From: an uncultured Bacteroidota bacterium
GTDB lineage: Bacteria > Bacteroidota > Bacteroidia > Chitinophagales > Chitinophagaceae
Assembly (NCBI GenBank): GCA_946887345.1
Contig: CAMPKR010000012.1
Location: forward strand, 1-17,060
Reading direction: 5' to 3'
Length of the DNA stretch: 17,060 nt
Below are positions 6,488-14,595 of this stretch, in pieces (positions within the stretch are counted from its first letter, which is position 1; each line of letters starts with the position of its first letter). Both the position numbers and the translations under genes were made by a program. The notes under the pieces were generated by a model. It had not been told where the DNA came from and ran no database searches. It was given only the letters and a program-made list of their open reading frames with translations.

Positions 6488-7969
6488 ATGAGCAGCGTAT
6501 TAACATCAAGAGAAACAGATTATTCACAATGGTATAACGACCTGGTACTGAAAGGCGGGTTGGCTGACTATTCGGCAGTGCGTGGATGTATGGTAATAAA
6601 ACCCTATGGATATGGGCTTTGGGAAAACATGCGCGACCAACTGGACAGGATGTTTAAAGAAACAGGTCACCAGAATGCCTATTTCCCCTTGTTTATACCC
6701 AAGAGCTTCCTGAGCAAGGAGGCAGCACACATAGAAGGATTTGCCAAGGAATGTGCTGTAGTAACCCATTACCGCCTGAAGAACGATCCGAATGGCGGCG
6801 GAGTGATAGTGGATCCTGAAGCAAAACTGGAAGAAGAACTAATTGTTCGCCCTACCTCGGAGACGATAATCTGGAGTACCTATAAGAACTGGGTGCAGAG
6901 CTACCGCGACCTGCCGATACTGGTAAACCAATGGGCCAACGTTGTGCGCTGGGAAATGCGCACGCGACTGTTCCTGAGAACAGCAGAGTTCCTCTGGCAG
7001 GAGGGCCATACCGCACATGCCACCAAAGAAGAGGCTGTAAAGGAAACAGAGCAGATGCTGGATGTATATGCCACCTTTGCCGAGGAATATATGGCTATGC
7101 CGGTGATACGCGGTGTAAAAACAGCCAATGAGCGTTTTGCAGGCGCGGAAGACACCTACTGCATAGAAGCAATGATGCAGGACGGAAAGGCACTGCAGGC
7201 GGGCACCTCGCACTTTTTAGGACAAAACTTTGCGAAGGCATTTGACGTGACCTTTACCGATAAGGATAATAAGATTGATCACGTTTGGGCAACATCGTGG
7301 GGTGTATCGACAAGGCTGATAGGAGCATTGGTGATGGCGCACAGCGATGACCAGGGCCTGGTAATGCCACCAAGACTGGCACCACTGCAGGTAGTAATAG
7401 TGCCCATCTATAACAAGAAAGATGCAGATGCCACTAAGCGCATAGACGATACTGCAGCAGGCATTATGAAAGAGCTGAAGGCGAAGGGTATCCGTGTAAA
7501 GTATGATAATGATGACAGCACGCGTCCGGGATGGAAGTTTGCCGAATATGAACTGCGTGGTGTACCGGTACGTATTGCTATAGGCGCCCGCGACCTGGAA
7601 AATAATGTAGTAGAAGTAGCGCGCAGGGATGAAAAGACAAAAGAAAGTACATCGCTTGACGGACTGGCAGGCAATATAGAGCAACTGCTGGAAGACATAC
7701 AAAGCAATATGTTTAACAAGGCTCTGAAGTTCCGCGATGAACATATTACCAAAGTAGATACCTGGGAAGAGTTTGAGAAAGTGCTGGATGAGAAAGGCGG
7801 CTTTGTAGCGGCTCACTGGGATGGCACTGCCGCCACAGAAGACAAAATTAAAGAGAAGACCAAAGCAACTATACGCTGCATACCTCTAAATAATGAACAT
7901 GAAGAAGGCAAGTGTATACTCACCGGCCATCCTTCGGGACAGCGAGTATTGTTTGCGAGAGCATATTAA
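6488..7969 (+). CDS. proS: Prolyl-tRNA synthetase, eukaryote/archaeal-type (no INS editing domain)
   Basis: This cytoplasmic class II synthetase charges tRNA-Pro with proline. The start is the ATG at 6488, giving [20 protein letters not shown], the usual N-terminus of this type. The frame is open further upstream, but that extension overlaps the divergent gene's start region. The 493-residue length is that of the compact ProRS without an inserted editing domain. Visible parts are the motif 1 region ([10 protein letters not shown], from 120), motif 2 ([20 protein letters not shown], 154-173) and motif 3 ([12 protein letters not shown], 272-283). The anticodon-binding domain (about 298-400, with [11 protein letters not shown]) and a C-terminal domain ending in Tyr follow. 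Of the zinc cysteines found in archaeal relatives only C464 and C476 remain, with TGHPS where a further CxxC-type pair would be. A terminator follows. Confidence 0.96.
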   Translation: MSSVLTSRETDYSQWYNDLVLKGGLADYSAVRGCMVIKPYGYGLWENMRDQLDRMFKETGHQNAYFPLFIPKSFLSKEAAHIEGFAKECAVVTHYRLKNDPNGGGVIVDPEAKLEEELIVRPTSETIIWSTYKNWVQSYRDLPILVNQWANVVRWEMRTRLFLRTAEFLWQEGHTAHATKEEAVKETEQMLDVYATFAEEYMAMPVIRGVKTANERFAGAEDTYCIEAMMQDGKALQAGTSHFLGQNFAKAFDVTFTDKDNKIDHVWATSWGVSTRLIGALVMAHSDDQGLVMPPRLAPLQVVIVPIYNKKDADATKRIDDTAAGIMKELKAKGIRVKYDNDDSTRPGWKFAEYELRGVPVRIAIGARDLENNVVEVARRDEKTKESTSLDGLAGNIEQLLEDIQSNMFNKALKFRDEHITKVDTWEEFEKVLDEKGGFVAAHWDGTAATEDKIKEKTKATIRCIPLNNEHEEGKCILTGHPSGQRVLFARAY

Positions 7970-7991
7970 TATATAAGGGAAGGATTTACAG

Positions 7992-8021
7992 AGGGCAAGC
8001 TAACGCTTGCCCTTATTTATT
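7992..8021 (+). terminator. Terminator after proS
   Basis: A 9-bp stem (AGGGCAAGC with GCTTGCCCT) around TAAC is followed by a T-rich stretch, TTATTTATT. It begins 23 bases after the proS stop codon. Confidence 0.75.
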
Positions 8022-8077
8022 CGCAGGGGTTAGGATTTCATATCACCTTTTTCTATTTTGGTAAAAACTACGCATTT

Positions 8078-8524
8078 ATGGAAAACTCTTTCAGAGACGA
8101 AAAGAACATCTTCGGTCTGCAGATAGACGAGGTGGCTAAATCAAATATGCTGGAAACTGCCCGCTGGACCAAGTTCCTGGGTATAGTGTATATCATATTC
8201 CTGGCTTTGTTTCTTCTAGCAATGTTGTTCATGGGAGCAGCCTTCTCATCATTAGGCGGAAGTTCCGGTCTGGCTGCACTCGGCACAGTAGGTATGGTGC
8301 TTTATATGCTGATAATGATTGCGCTGGTGATATACCCTATTTATGCGCTGATGAAATATTCTAATACTATTAAGCCCGCATTGCTTACGGGCAACCAGCA
8401 GCAATTTAACGAGGCAACGGGCTACATGAAGGGCTTCTTCAAGTATATAGGCATACTTGTGATCGTTGTACTGGGCTTATATGCTTTAGTGATCGTATTT
8501 GCGATACTGGGTGCGGCTATGTAG
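8078..8524 (+). CDS. DUF5362-family membrane protein
   Basis: The 148-residue protein has a short polar N-terminus (to about 30) and then three or four hydrophobic helices (about 32-56, 65-92 and 120-146). The segment IYPIYALMKYSNTIKPALLT, then a QQFNEATGYMKGFFKYIGIL stretch, matches what I recall of DUF5362 proteins of Bacteroidota: a YPLYYLYKF-like turn, a charged loop and a last helix of the FKYIGIL type. The role is unknown; an inner-membrane location is inferred from the helices. ATG 8078 is the natural start. A weak -7-like TATTTTG lies at 8054-8060. It is flanked by terminators on both sides, so it is transcribed alone. Confidence 0.72.
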   Translation: MENSFRDEKNIFGLQIDEVAKSNMLETARWTKFLGIVYIIFLALFLLAMLFMGAAFSSLGGSSGLAALGTVGMVLYMLIMIALVIYPIYALMKYSNTIKPALLTGNQQQFNEATGYMKGFFKYIGILVIVVLGLYALVIVFAILGAAM

Positions 8525-8540
8525 AAAACAATTTTGATAA

Positions 8541-8569
8541 AAAAATCCCCGGATCGCCGGGGATTTTTT
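8541..8569. terminator. Bidirectional terminator between the DUF5362 gene and higA
   Basis: A 12-bp perfect stem (AAAAATCCCCGG with CCGGGGATTTTT) around ATCG has T-runs on both strands. It sits between the convergent stops at 8524 and 8573 and would serve both transcripts. Confidence 0.92.
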
Positions 8570-8572
8570 CTT

Positions 8573-8872
8573 TTAAGCAGCATTCGGCTTATAAGGCTTA
8601 ATGGCACTAAATTCCTTCTGCTTTAGTATTCGCTCCTCTTCCAGGTCATAATCATCTTGCAGGCCGAGCCAGAATTTTGCGGTAGTTCCAAAGTAACCTG
8701 AAAGCCGCAAGGCTGTGTCAGCCGTGACTCTACGTTTGCCCTTTATTATTTCTGACAGGCGTGTTTGGGGAATAACAATGTCTTTTGCCAGTCTATATGT
8801 CGAAATACCCAGCTCGTCCAGAAACTCTATCTTCAATACTTCCCCGGGATGAATGTTTTTTAACTTTGCCAT
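8573..8872 (-). CDS. higA: HigA-family antitoxin (XRE HTH)
   Basis: The 99-residue protein begins MAKLKNIHPGEVLKIEFLDE and has the XRE helix-turn-helix at about 22-62 (ISTYRLAKDI, IPQTRLSEIIKGKRRVTADT, ALRLSGYFGT). It is followed by FWLGLQDDYDL, the signature of the HigA 'addiction module antidote' family. In the family it neutralises HigB by direct binding and represses the operon by binding an operator. The start is one base after the higB stop, so the two genes are co-translated in the reversed order (toxin first) that is typical of higBA. The terminator at 8541-8569 ends the operon. Confidence 0.93.
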   Translation of the reverse strand: MAKLKNIHPGEVLKIEFLDELGISTYRLAKDIVIPQTRLSEIIKGKRRVTADTALRLSGYFGTTAKFWLGLQDDYDLEEERILKQKEFSAIKPYKPNAA

Positions 8873-8873
8873 G

Positions 8874-9155
8874 TTAATGATAATCCTTTACTTCTACAAA
8901 AGAGGCATTGCCATTGCCCCATTTAAATATGATTCGCCATTGGTCGTTTATCCTGATGGAATAATAATTCTTAAGATTCCCTTTAAGTTTCTCCATGCGA
9001 TTTGCCGGAGGAATCATTAAATCGGAGATATTTTGTGAGTTGTTAAGCATCCTAAGTTTACGCCTTCCTACCTCCTGAACATTAAGCGGTAATTTCGATA
9101 CTCTTTCACCTAACCATATTTTTTCAGTTTCCTTTGAACCAAAGCTCAATATCAT
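8874..9155 (-). CDS. higB: HigB-family toxin (RelE/ParE-like mRNA interferase)
   Basis: The 93-residue protein matches the HigB 'killer protein' pattern. It has an N-terminal MILSFGSKETEKIW segment, RRKLRMLN, IPPANRMEKLKG, then NYYSIRINDQWRIIFKW and the closing VEVKDYH. The family cleaves mRNA on the ribosome. The conserved basic and terminal residues R68, R74 and H93 are present, so the toxin looks intact. It is the first gene of the pair and starts at the ATG at 9155, 15 bases from the nearest arm of the palindrome at 9170-9192. The gene is more AT-rich than its neighbours, in keeping with a mobile accessory pair, although no transposase or att site is seen. Confidence 0.93.
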   Translation of the reverse strand: MILSFGSKETEKIWLGERVSKLPLNVQEVGRRKLRMLNNSQNISDLMIPPANRMEKLKGNLKNYYSIRINDQWRIIFKWGNGNASFVEVKDYH

Positions 9156-9169
9156 ACTATTGGATGACG

Positions 9170-9192
9170 TTACTTACGCCAAAGGTAAGTAA
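9170..9192 (-). promoter_or_regulatory. higBA promoter with overlapping palindromic operator
   Basis: A perfect inverted repeat has arms TTACTTAC (9170-9177) and GTAAGTAA (9185-9192), separated by 7 bases. The minus-strand -7 element TACCTTTG (9180-9187), a full TAnnTTTG match, falls inside it. A repressor bound to the palindrome would cover the promoter. This fits HigA autorepression; the site assignment is inference from position and symmetry. Confidence 0.7.
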
Positions 9193-9209
9193 ATATCGGA
9201 CATGAAATA

Positions 9210-9971
9210 TTATTTTCTGTCATTTACAAAGCGCTTCAACATCCACGCGTCAGCGAATGCAGTGCCGAGGCTATTATTGAAGTAGGCGTAAACATCTTTG
9301 CCCTGTTTCAGCCATTTTTTAATTTGATCAGCCTGTTCTTCCAGATACTCTTGATGATAAGTGCCCCTGTATGCTTTTTCCGGTCCGTGGAAACGGAGGT
9401 ACACAAAGTTATCTGCCTGTTTTAATTCAGGGGTTTTACCTTTTTCTATATCGTGTATTATGATAACTGTATTATACCTGTGCAGCAATGAATATACCTG
9501 TTTGCTATACCAGCTACTGTGCCTGAATTCAACTGCTATACGCCAGCCCGATGAATGTTCATTCAGATCAAAGCGCGCCAGAATCTGCTCCAGGGAACCC
9601 ATATAATGGGCGGTAATGCTCGCCGGAAATTGCATCAGTACACAGCCTTTCTTTTCTCCAATACCCTTTACGGTATCCAGGAAGCGGTCGATAGCAGCGG
9701 GGTCATAGATCAGCCCTTTGGCATGGGTAATTTCTTTGGGCAGCTTCAGGGTAAATTTGAAATCGAAAGGAACATCATTGGCCCAGTTGATGAATGTCCC
9801 GGCCCGGGGTAGTTTGTAAAAAGTGGCATTTACTTCCAGGCTGTTAAAGAGTGAGGCGTAATAGTGAAGACGGCTTTTTTCCTGGTAAGCCTCCGGAAAA
9901 TTATACCTAGGCACCGGCAGCATGATATTGCTGGTACCTATCCAAAGCTTTCCGGGGGTAACTTTTGGCAT
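9210..9971 (-). CDS. DUF72 (YecE-like) family protein
   Basis: The ATG at 9971 gives a 253-residue protein starting MPKVTPGKLWIGTSNIM. A GTG at 10016 would add 15 residues and overlap the CLC stop codon, but family members begin a few residues before the IGTS motif, so the internal ATG is preferred. DUF72 proteins have a TIM-barrel-like fold. Conserved features visible are YYASLFNSLEVNATFYKLP, FKFTLKLPKEITH, VLMQFPASI, WRIAVEFRHSSWY, VYLRFHGPEKAYRGTY and a late VYAYFNNSLGTAFADA. The biochemical function is not established. The gene lies 44 bases downstream of the CLC gene on the same strand, so they may share a transcript. No terminator is seen before the higBA promoter. Confidence 0.9.
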   Translation of the reverse strand: MPKVTPGKLWIGTSNIMLPVPRYNFPEAYQEKSRLHYYASLFNSLEVNATFYKLPRAGTFINWANDVPFDFKFTLKLPKEITHAKGLIYDPAAIDRFLDTVKGIGEKKGCVLMQFPASITAHYMGSLEQILARFDLNEHSSGWRIAVEFRHSSWYSKQVYSLLHRYNTVIIIHDIEKGKTPELKQADNFVYLRFHGPEKAYRGTYHQEYLEEQADQIKKWLKQGKDVYAYFNNSLGTAFADAWMLKRFVNDRK

Positions 9972-10015
9972 AAGACATCTACTCCAGGAAAATGAGCTAC
10001 CAAATTCATACCCCA

Positions 10016-11902
10016 CTATTCCCTGCCCAGCAATTGTTTCCCTCTAAGTATCACTTTGATGCCCTGTCTTTTAAGGGAGATGGATTGGGTGGTTATCTCA
10101 TCAGCGTTTCTTCTGTGATAGTAAGCATTCAGTATTTCTTTGTGGGAGAGGACACCAATCACCTTTTTTTCTCCGCCATGGGTTACGACAGCCAAGGTGT
10201 TAAGTCCGCTTTTACCCATTATATCAACGGCAAGACTGAGCCGGTTCTCAGGGTATATATATCCTTTGCCTGCTGCTATTATATCAGCAACAGAGGTAGA
10301 ATCGGCGTTGCTTTTATCAAATATGGTTTCCCTTTTTACATTACCGAGGAGCGCTCCTGAATCATTTACCACCAGCAGCTCTGAGTAGGCACCTGCTTCC
10401 ATGTTGCTTTGCTTCAGCCACTCGCGGGCTTCTTTAATGGTATTGTTTGTGCTCAGTACCATAGCTTCCGGATCGTAGACCTCACTGACTGCAATTTTCT
10501 GCAACACATCCGGCTCGTAAGAGTGTGGCGTGCGCACTCCACGACGTTCTATCTTTTCTGTCATGATGCTGCCCTTCATCAGGAAAAAAGAAACGAAGTA
10601 TGAAGCTGTGCAGGCACCCAGCAAAGGCAGCAGGCCATGTGGCTGCATAGTTGTTTCCAGGGCAAAGATGATAGAAGTGAGCAGCGCCCGGGAAGCGCCT
10701 GCAAACATGGCAGCCATGCCTATGAGCGCGCAGGTGGCGATATTAATTTGACAGCCTGGAAACAATGCCAGTGATGCTGTACCCAGCAGGCAACCCAGCG
10801 CCCCGCCTATGGTCAATAAAGGTGCGAGCGTACCACCTGAGGTGCCGCTGCCCAGGGATATAACCCATGAAGTAAACTTCAGCAGACAAAGGGAAAGCAT
10901 AATCTGCACAGTAGCGTGACCGGTAAGCAGCGTTGTGACATTGCTGTAACCTACACCCAGCGTAAGCGGCGCAAAGTATCCCACCACACCTACGGCTATT
11001 GCTCCAATCGCCGGCCACCACATCCAGTGGACAGGAAGTTTTTCAAAAAGATCTTCAACGAGATAAACGCTTTTTGAAACTAGTGAAGCTATCACTCCTA
11101 TAACTATGCCCAGCGCTATGTATGTGACCATAGCCAGGGTGGTAGGTTCGGGAATTACCGGCATGGCGAAAACCGGCTCGGTGCCAAATAAAGCGAAATG
11201 CAAGGCTGCACCGGTGGCGCAAGAAAGGGCAACAGGAATAATGGAACGTGGAGAAAATTCAAACAGCAATAACTCAATGGCTAAAAGAACAGCCGAAACA
11301 GGAGTACCGAATATCGCGGACATACCTGCACAGGCTCCCGCCGCCAGCAATATCTTTCTTTCATTTGCGGTGATGCGCATTATCTGACCCGCCACTGAGC
11401 CAAAAGCTCCGCCGGTAGCTATTATAGGCCCCTCTGCACCGAAAGGGCCACCGGTGCCTATGGATATAGCTGCGGAAACAGGTTTTAAAAAAGTGATGAC
11501 CGGCTTGATCTTACTTTCATTCAGAAGGACCTGCTCCATTGCTTCCGGAATACCGTGACCTCTTATAGCAGCTGAGCCAAACCTGGCCATTACGCCCACT
11601 ATAAGCGCACCGATAATGGGAACGACCACAACAAATATCCCTAAAGTATTATGTGCGGGCGAAGACTCTTCAAATGAGAATTTACCATAGAAGGAAATAT
11701 TGGTGATAAGCGCTATAAGGGCGACCAGCAATTTTGCAATAAAGCCAATGATGATGGCATTTATGATTGCCTGCAGGCTGAGAAAGAAAACGCGTTTGTT
11801 TACAGGATAATTTTTTTCTTCTAATACATCGTGCTCGATAGCCTGTCCCAGCGAAGTGGAAACAGGTATTCCGGCACTACCCGTTGCAATCTTATTCTTC
11901 AA
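10016..11902 (-). CDS. CLC-family anion channel/antiporter with C-terminal CBS pair
   Basis: The 628-residue inner-membrane protein has about ten hydrophobic helices up to residue ~445 and then two CBS domains (about 472-528 and 537-597). CLC motifs are present: GHGIPE (115-120), GAEGP (155-159) with the gating glutamate E157, and GSGTSGGTLAP (351-361). By alignment with ClC-ec1, the central serine (S107) is His116 and the inner proton glutamate (E203) is Leu211, next to the conserved E210. Coupled Cl-/H+ exchange is therefore not assured. The start is TTG at 11902. Two in-frame stops lie just upstream, and the first in-frame ATG (codon 105) is inside the membrane domain. It is followed by the DUF72 gene on the same strand. 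Confidence 0.92.
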   Translation of the reverse strand: MKNKIATGSAGIPVSTSLGQAIEHDVLEEKNYPVNKRVFFLSLQAIINAIIIGFIAKLLVALIALITNISFYGKFSFEESSPAHNTLGIFVVVVPIIGALIVGVMARFGSAAIRGHGIPEAMEQVLLNESKIKPVITFLKPVSAAISIGTGGPFGAEGPIIATGGAFGSVAGQIMRITANERKILLAAGACAGMSAIFGTPVSAVLLAIELLLFEFSPRSIIPVALSCATGAALHFALFGTEPVFAMPVIPEPTTLAMVTYIALGIVIGVIASLVSKSVYLVEDLFEKLPVHWMWWPAIGAIAVGVVGYFAPLTLGVGYSNVTTLLTGHATVQIMLSLCLLKFTSWVISLGSGTSGGTLAPLLTIGGALGCLLGTASLALFPGCQINIATCALIGMAAMFAGASRALLTSIIFALETTMQPHGLLPLLGACTASYFVSFFLMKGSIMTEKIERRGVRTPHSYEPDVLQKIAVSEVYDPEAMVLSTNNTIKEAREWLKQSNMEAGAYSELLVVNDSGALLGNVKRETIFDKSNADSTSVADIIAAGKGYIYPENRLSLAVDIMGKSGLNTLAVVTHGGEKKVIGVLSHKEILNAYYHRRNADEITTQSISLKRQGIKVILRGKQLLGRE

Positions 11903-11921
11903 AATGGTGATATTACAGCTG

Positions 11922-11929
11922 CGAAATTA
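11922..11929 (-). promoter_or_regulatory. Possible -7 element for the CLC gene
   Basis: The minus strand reads TAATTTCG, one mismatch from TAnnTTTG, 19 bases upstream of the proposed TTG start. No -33 element is evident. The position supports the TTG start but is weak evidence alone. Confidence 0.3.
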
Positions 11930-12045
11930 GCATTAGCAGCAGCCATTGCCCGAGCTGGGAATATCTATATTTTATACTGTTCTTTAAGAGCAAGAACAAC
12001 AAACACTTACACTTACAAAGCAGGAAATATTTACGAGTGCCGGAA

Positions 12046-13845
12046 TCAGGAGATGTCTGTTTCACCATACATCCCCTCTATTTCTTTCGTATAGCGCTGC
12101 TCTATTACCTTGCGTTTCAGCTTGAGCGTAGGGGTGAGCTCGCCGTTGTCGATATTCCACTCGGCAGGGAGTAGATGAAATTTCTTTACCTGTTCGGTGT
12201 TACCGAAGAAGGGGTTGAACTTAGCGATCTGCTTTTTAATGATATCTTTTACTTCGGGAAGCTCTATGAGCCCGGCATGGCTTTCAGGAAGGGCAAGTTT
12301 AGGATAGTTGTCTTTGAGATATTTACGGATTTGTACAAACGAAGGAACTATCAGGGCGGCAACAAACTTCCTTCCGCTGCCCACCACCATCATCTGCTCT
12401 ATATAGGGGCTTTCCTTCATTTTGTTTTCCACTACCTGCGGGGCTACGTATTTACCGCCGGAGGTTTTGAAAATTTCCTTCTTGCGGTCGGTGATCTTCA
12501 GGAAGCGGTTTTCTACCCATTCACCTATATCGCCGGTGTGGAACCAACCTTCTTTGTCGATGGCTTCTGCGGTGAGCTGGGGTTGTTTGTAGTAGCCCAT
12601 CATGATCATAGGGCCGCGCACCAGGATCTCACCGTCTTCGGCGATCTTCACTTCAGCGGTCTCTATAAGAGTACCGATACTGCCTACACGACGGTTCTCA
12701 CTTTCGAAGCGGTTTACTGACACCACAGGAGAAGTTTCGGTAAGGCCGTAACCCTCCATGATGATGATTCCTGCAGAGGTAAAAATGCGGATGAGACGGA
12801 CCTGGCAGGCGGCGGAGCCGGTTACAATGGCTTTTACATTTCCACCGAGGGCTTCGCGCCATTTGGAAAAGATGATCTTATTGGCGAGTTTCAGCTGGAA
12901 GCGGTACCACCAGTTGCCGGGCTTCGCATTGTCGAACTCTTTGCCGAGGTTGAGTGCCCAGAAGAATAGAGCGCGCTTGATGCCTTTTAGCTCGAGCCCC
13001 TTGCCCAGGATGCGCTCGTATACTTTCTCCAGCAGACGGGGTACTGTAGTGAAAACCATTGGCTTCACCTCGCGGAGATTGTCCCCGATGGTTTCCATGC
13101 TTTCTGCATAGTAAATAGAAAGACCCGCATCAATGTATATATAGCTGACTGTTCGCTCGAAAATATGATTGAGCGGAAGGAAGCTGAGTGCCTTTTCTCC
13201 TTTTTGTGCGAAGGTGAAAGCAGGCATTGAATCATAAACATTGCTTACGATATTATTGTGGCTGAGCATTACCCCTTTGGGGTTGCCTGTAGTACCTGAG
13301 GTATAAATAATTGTTGCAAGCGTTTCGGGCTTTATGCGGCTGATTACGGTTTCGTCGGGTTCAAGATTTTTATCGGTTAGTTCCGACCAATGCCGGATAC
13401 CATCTATTTTGTCGAAAGAGAAAATATGCTGCAATGTCGGAACCTGTGCAAATGCATCTTTAAAACGATGATAGAGATCGGCATTGGAAACAAAAACCTT
13501 TTTAATACCGGCATCGTTCAGGATGAATACGAGGTCGTTGGGGCTAACAGTGGGATAGATAGGAGTAAGTACAGCCCCTGTCATCTGCACACCGAGATCT
13601 GTTATGAGCCATTCGGGGCGGTTAGGTGAAATGATGGCAACTTTTTCCTGTTGTTCAGATTCCAGAACAGCGTTGCCGATACCGAGATCGAGCAGGCCAC
13701 CACAAACTTTGCGGGCCGTGAACCATGCTTCCTTGGTAGTATAAGTGCGCCAGGCACCCTGCTCTTTGGCAGCCAGCAGTACAGAATCGGGTTCGTGCTC
13801 TGCCCTGTTCCTTACTATATCAAAAATGCGCTCTATACTACCCAT
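12046..13845 (-). CDS. Long-chain fatty acid--CoA ligase (AMP-forming, FadD15/FAA-like)
   Basis: The 599-residue enzyme activates fatty acids with ATP and CoA to acyl-CoA for beta-oxidation or lipid synthesis. All core motifs are intact: the P-loop YTSGTTGNPKG (181-191), GYGLTET (365-371), GWFHTGD (433-439), DRKKEIFKTSGGKY (453-466) and the C-terminal catalytic lysine region LTPTLKLKRK (570-579, K575 most likely). Length and the LPLNHIFERT segment (223-232) fit the long-chain, FadD15-like branch rather than short acyl or aryl ligases. The start is ATG 13845. It is divergent from the ABC operon. The gap to the CLC gene (143 bases) holds a weak 7-bp hairpin (11978-11998) without a T-run. Confidence 0.94.
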   Translation of the reverse strand: MGSIERIFDIVRNRAEHEPDSVLLAAKEQGAWRTYTTKEAWFTARKVCGGLLDLGIGNAVLESEQQEKVAIISPNRPEWLITDLGVQMTGAVLTPIYPTVSPNDLVFILNDAGIKKVFVSNADLYHRFKDAFAQVPTLQHIFSFDKIDGIRHWSELTDKNLEPDETVISRIKPETLATIIYTSGTTGNPKGVMLSHNNIVSNVYDSMPAFTFAQKGEKALSFLPLNHIFERTVSYIYIDAGLSIYYAESMETIGDNLREVKPMVFTTVPRLLEKVYERILGKGLELKGIKRALFFWALNLGKEFDNAKPGNWWYRFQLKLANKIIFSKWREALGGNVKAIVTGSAACQVRLIRIFTSAGIIIMEGYGLTETSPVVSVNRFESENRRVGSIGTLIETAEVKIAEDGEILVRGPMIMMGYYKQPQLTAEAIDKEGWFHTGDIGEWVENRFLKITDRKKEIFKTSGGKYVAPQVVENKMKESPYIEQMMVVGSGRKFVAALIVPSFVQIRKYLKDNYPKLALPESHAGLIELPEVKDIIKKQIAKFNPFFGNTEQVKKFHLLPAEWNIDNGELTPTLKLKRKVIEQRYTKEIEGMYGETDIS

Positions 13846-13910
13846 AGTGTATTATTTTATCGAATACGATTGTTGCCTATCCTAAATTTAATAAAAGCAA
13901 GTCAAATCCT

Positions 13911-13918
13911 TACTTTTG
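13911..13918 (+). promoter_or_regulatory. -7 promoter element for the ABC operon
   Basis: TACTTTTG fits TAnnTTTG and ends 32 bases before the ATG at 13951. No TTG lies at normal -33 spacing; the nearest are at 13870-13875, too far. The 105-base gap is shared with the divergent acyl-CoA synthetase gene. Confidence 0.5.
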
Positions 13919-13950
13919 AACGCGCAAAAAACCTTAATGCATTTCTAAAC

Positions 13951-14595
13951 ATGCGATTATCATTAGAGGCCGTAGTACCTATTCCGCTGAGGGAGAAAGT
14001 GAGCTCATACAGTTCGGGAGTGTGGAAGCAGGGCCTGGAATTGAGTAAGGGAGAGTGCGTTTTTGTGCAAGCCCCCTCAGGAACGGGGAAAACGACATTG
14101 GTACATATACTCTATGGGATGCGGCAGGACTATAGCGGAACTGTTTACTGGAACGCATGGAACATGGCTGCCATCAATAAAGAGGAGCAGTCGAACCTGA
14201 GGGCCAATTATATTTCTGTTATTTTCCAGGATATGCGGTTGTTTCCTGAACTGACTGCCTGGGAGAATCTGGAAGTGAAACGAAGACTGACCGACACCGC
14301 AACCGAGCAACAGGTAGAAGCCTGGCTGGCAAGGCTGGGCATGAAAGACAAAAGAGATTCATTGGCCAGGACGCTTTCTTATGGCGAACAACAGAGAATA
14401 GCGATCATACGTGCACTATTGCAACCTTTTGAATGGCTGCTGATGGATGAGCCTTTCAGTCACCTGGATATTAATAACCGGAATAAAGCACTAGAACTGA
14501 TAGCGGAAGTAGTGCAGATGAACAGTGCCGGAATGATACTGGCCGACCTGGATGAAAATGAATACTTTCCCTACACAAGAAGAATATGGCTGTAA
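13951..14595 (+). CDS. ABC transporter ATP-binding protein, LolD/MacB-like, lacking the switch histidine
   Basis: The ATG at 13951 gives 214 residues. The frame is open upstream but that part is antisense to the acyl-CoA synthetase gene and carries no ABC motif. The nucleotide-binding domain shows Walker A APSGTGKTT (41-49), Q-loop VIFQDMRLF (Q93), signature LSYGEQQR (142-149), Walker B LLMDE (163-167) and D-loop SHLD (170-173). Where the H-loop usually reads like VTHD, this protein has LADLDENE (197-204), so Leu200 replaces the histidine. It is slightly shorter than usual for LolD. The FtsX-like permease gene overlaps its 3' end by 10 bases, so the two surely form one transporter. Membership of the type VII (mechanotransmission) ABC group is inferred from that partner. 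Confidence 0.88.
   Translation: MRLSLEAVVPIPLREKVSSYSSGVWKQGLELSKGECVFVQAPSGTGKTTLVHILYGMRQDYSGTVYWNAWNMAAINKEEQSNLRANYISVIFQDMRLFPELTAWENLEVKRRLTDTATEQQVEAWLARLGMKDKRDSLARTLSYGEQQRIAIIRALLQPFEWLLMDEPFSHLDINNRNKALELIAEVVQMNSAGMILADLDENEYFPYTRRIWL

Noticed and set aside
11978..11998. 7-bp hairpin downstream of the acyl-CoA synthetase gene as a terminator
   Set aside because: The stem is AT-rich and no T-run follows on the minus strand, so it is too weak to call.
3480..13845. FadL-like porin and long-chain acyl-CoA synthetase as one fatty-acid uptake locus
   Set aside because: They are more than 7 kb apart with unrelated genes, promoters and terminators between them, so co-location gives no evidence of a joint locus.
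13651..13950. 100-codon upstream extension of the ABC ATPase frame
   Set aside because: It lies mostly antisense to the acyl-CoA synthetase gene, shows no ABC motif and precedes the -7 element at 13911. The ATG at 13951 gives the normal domain start.
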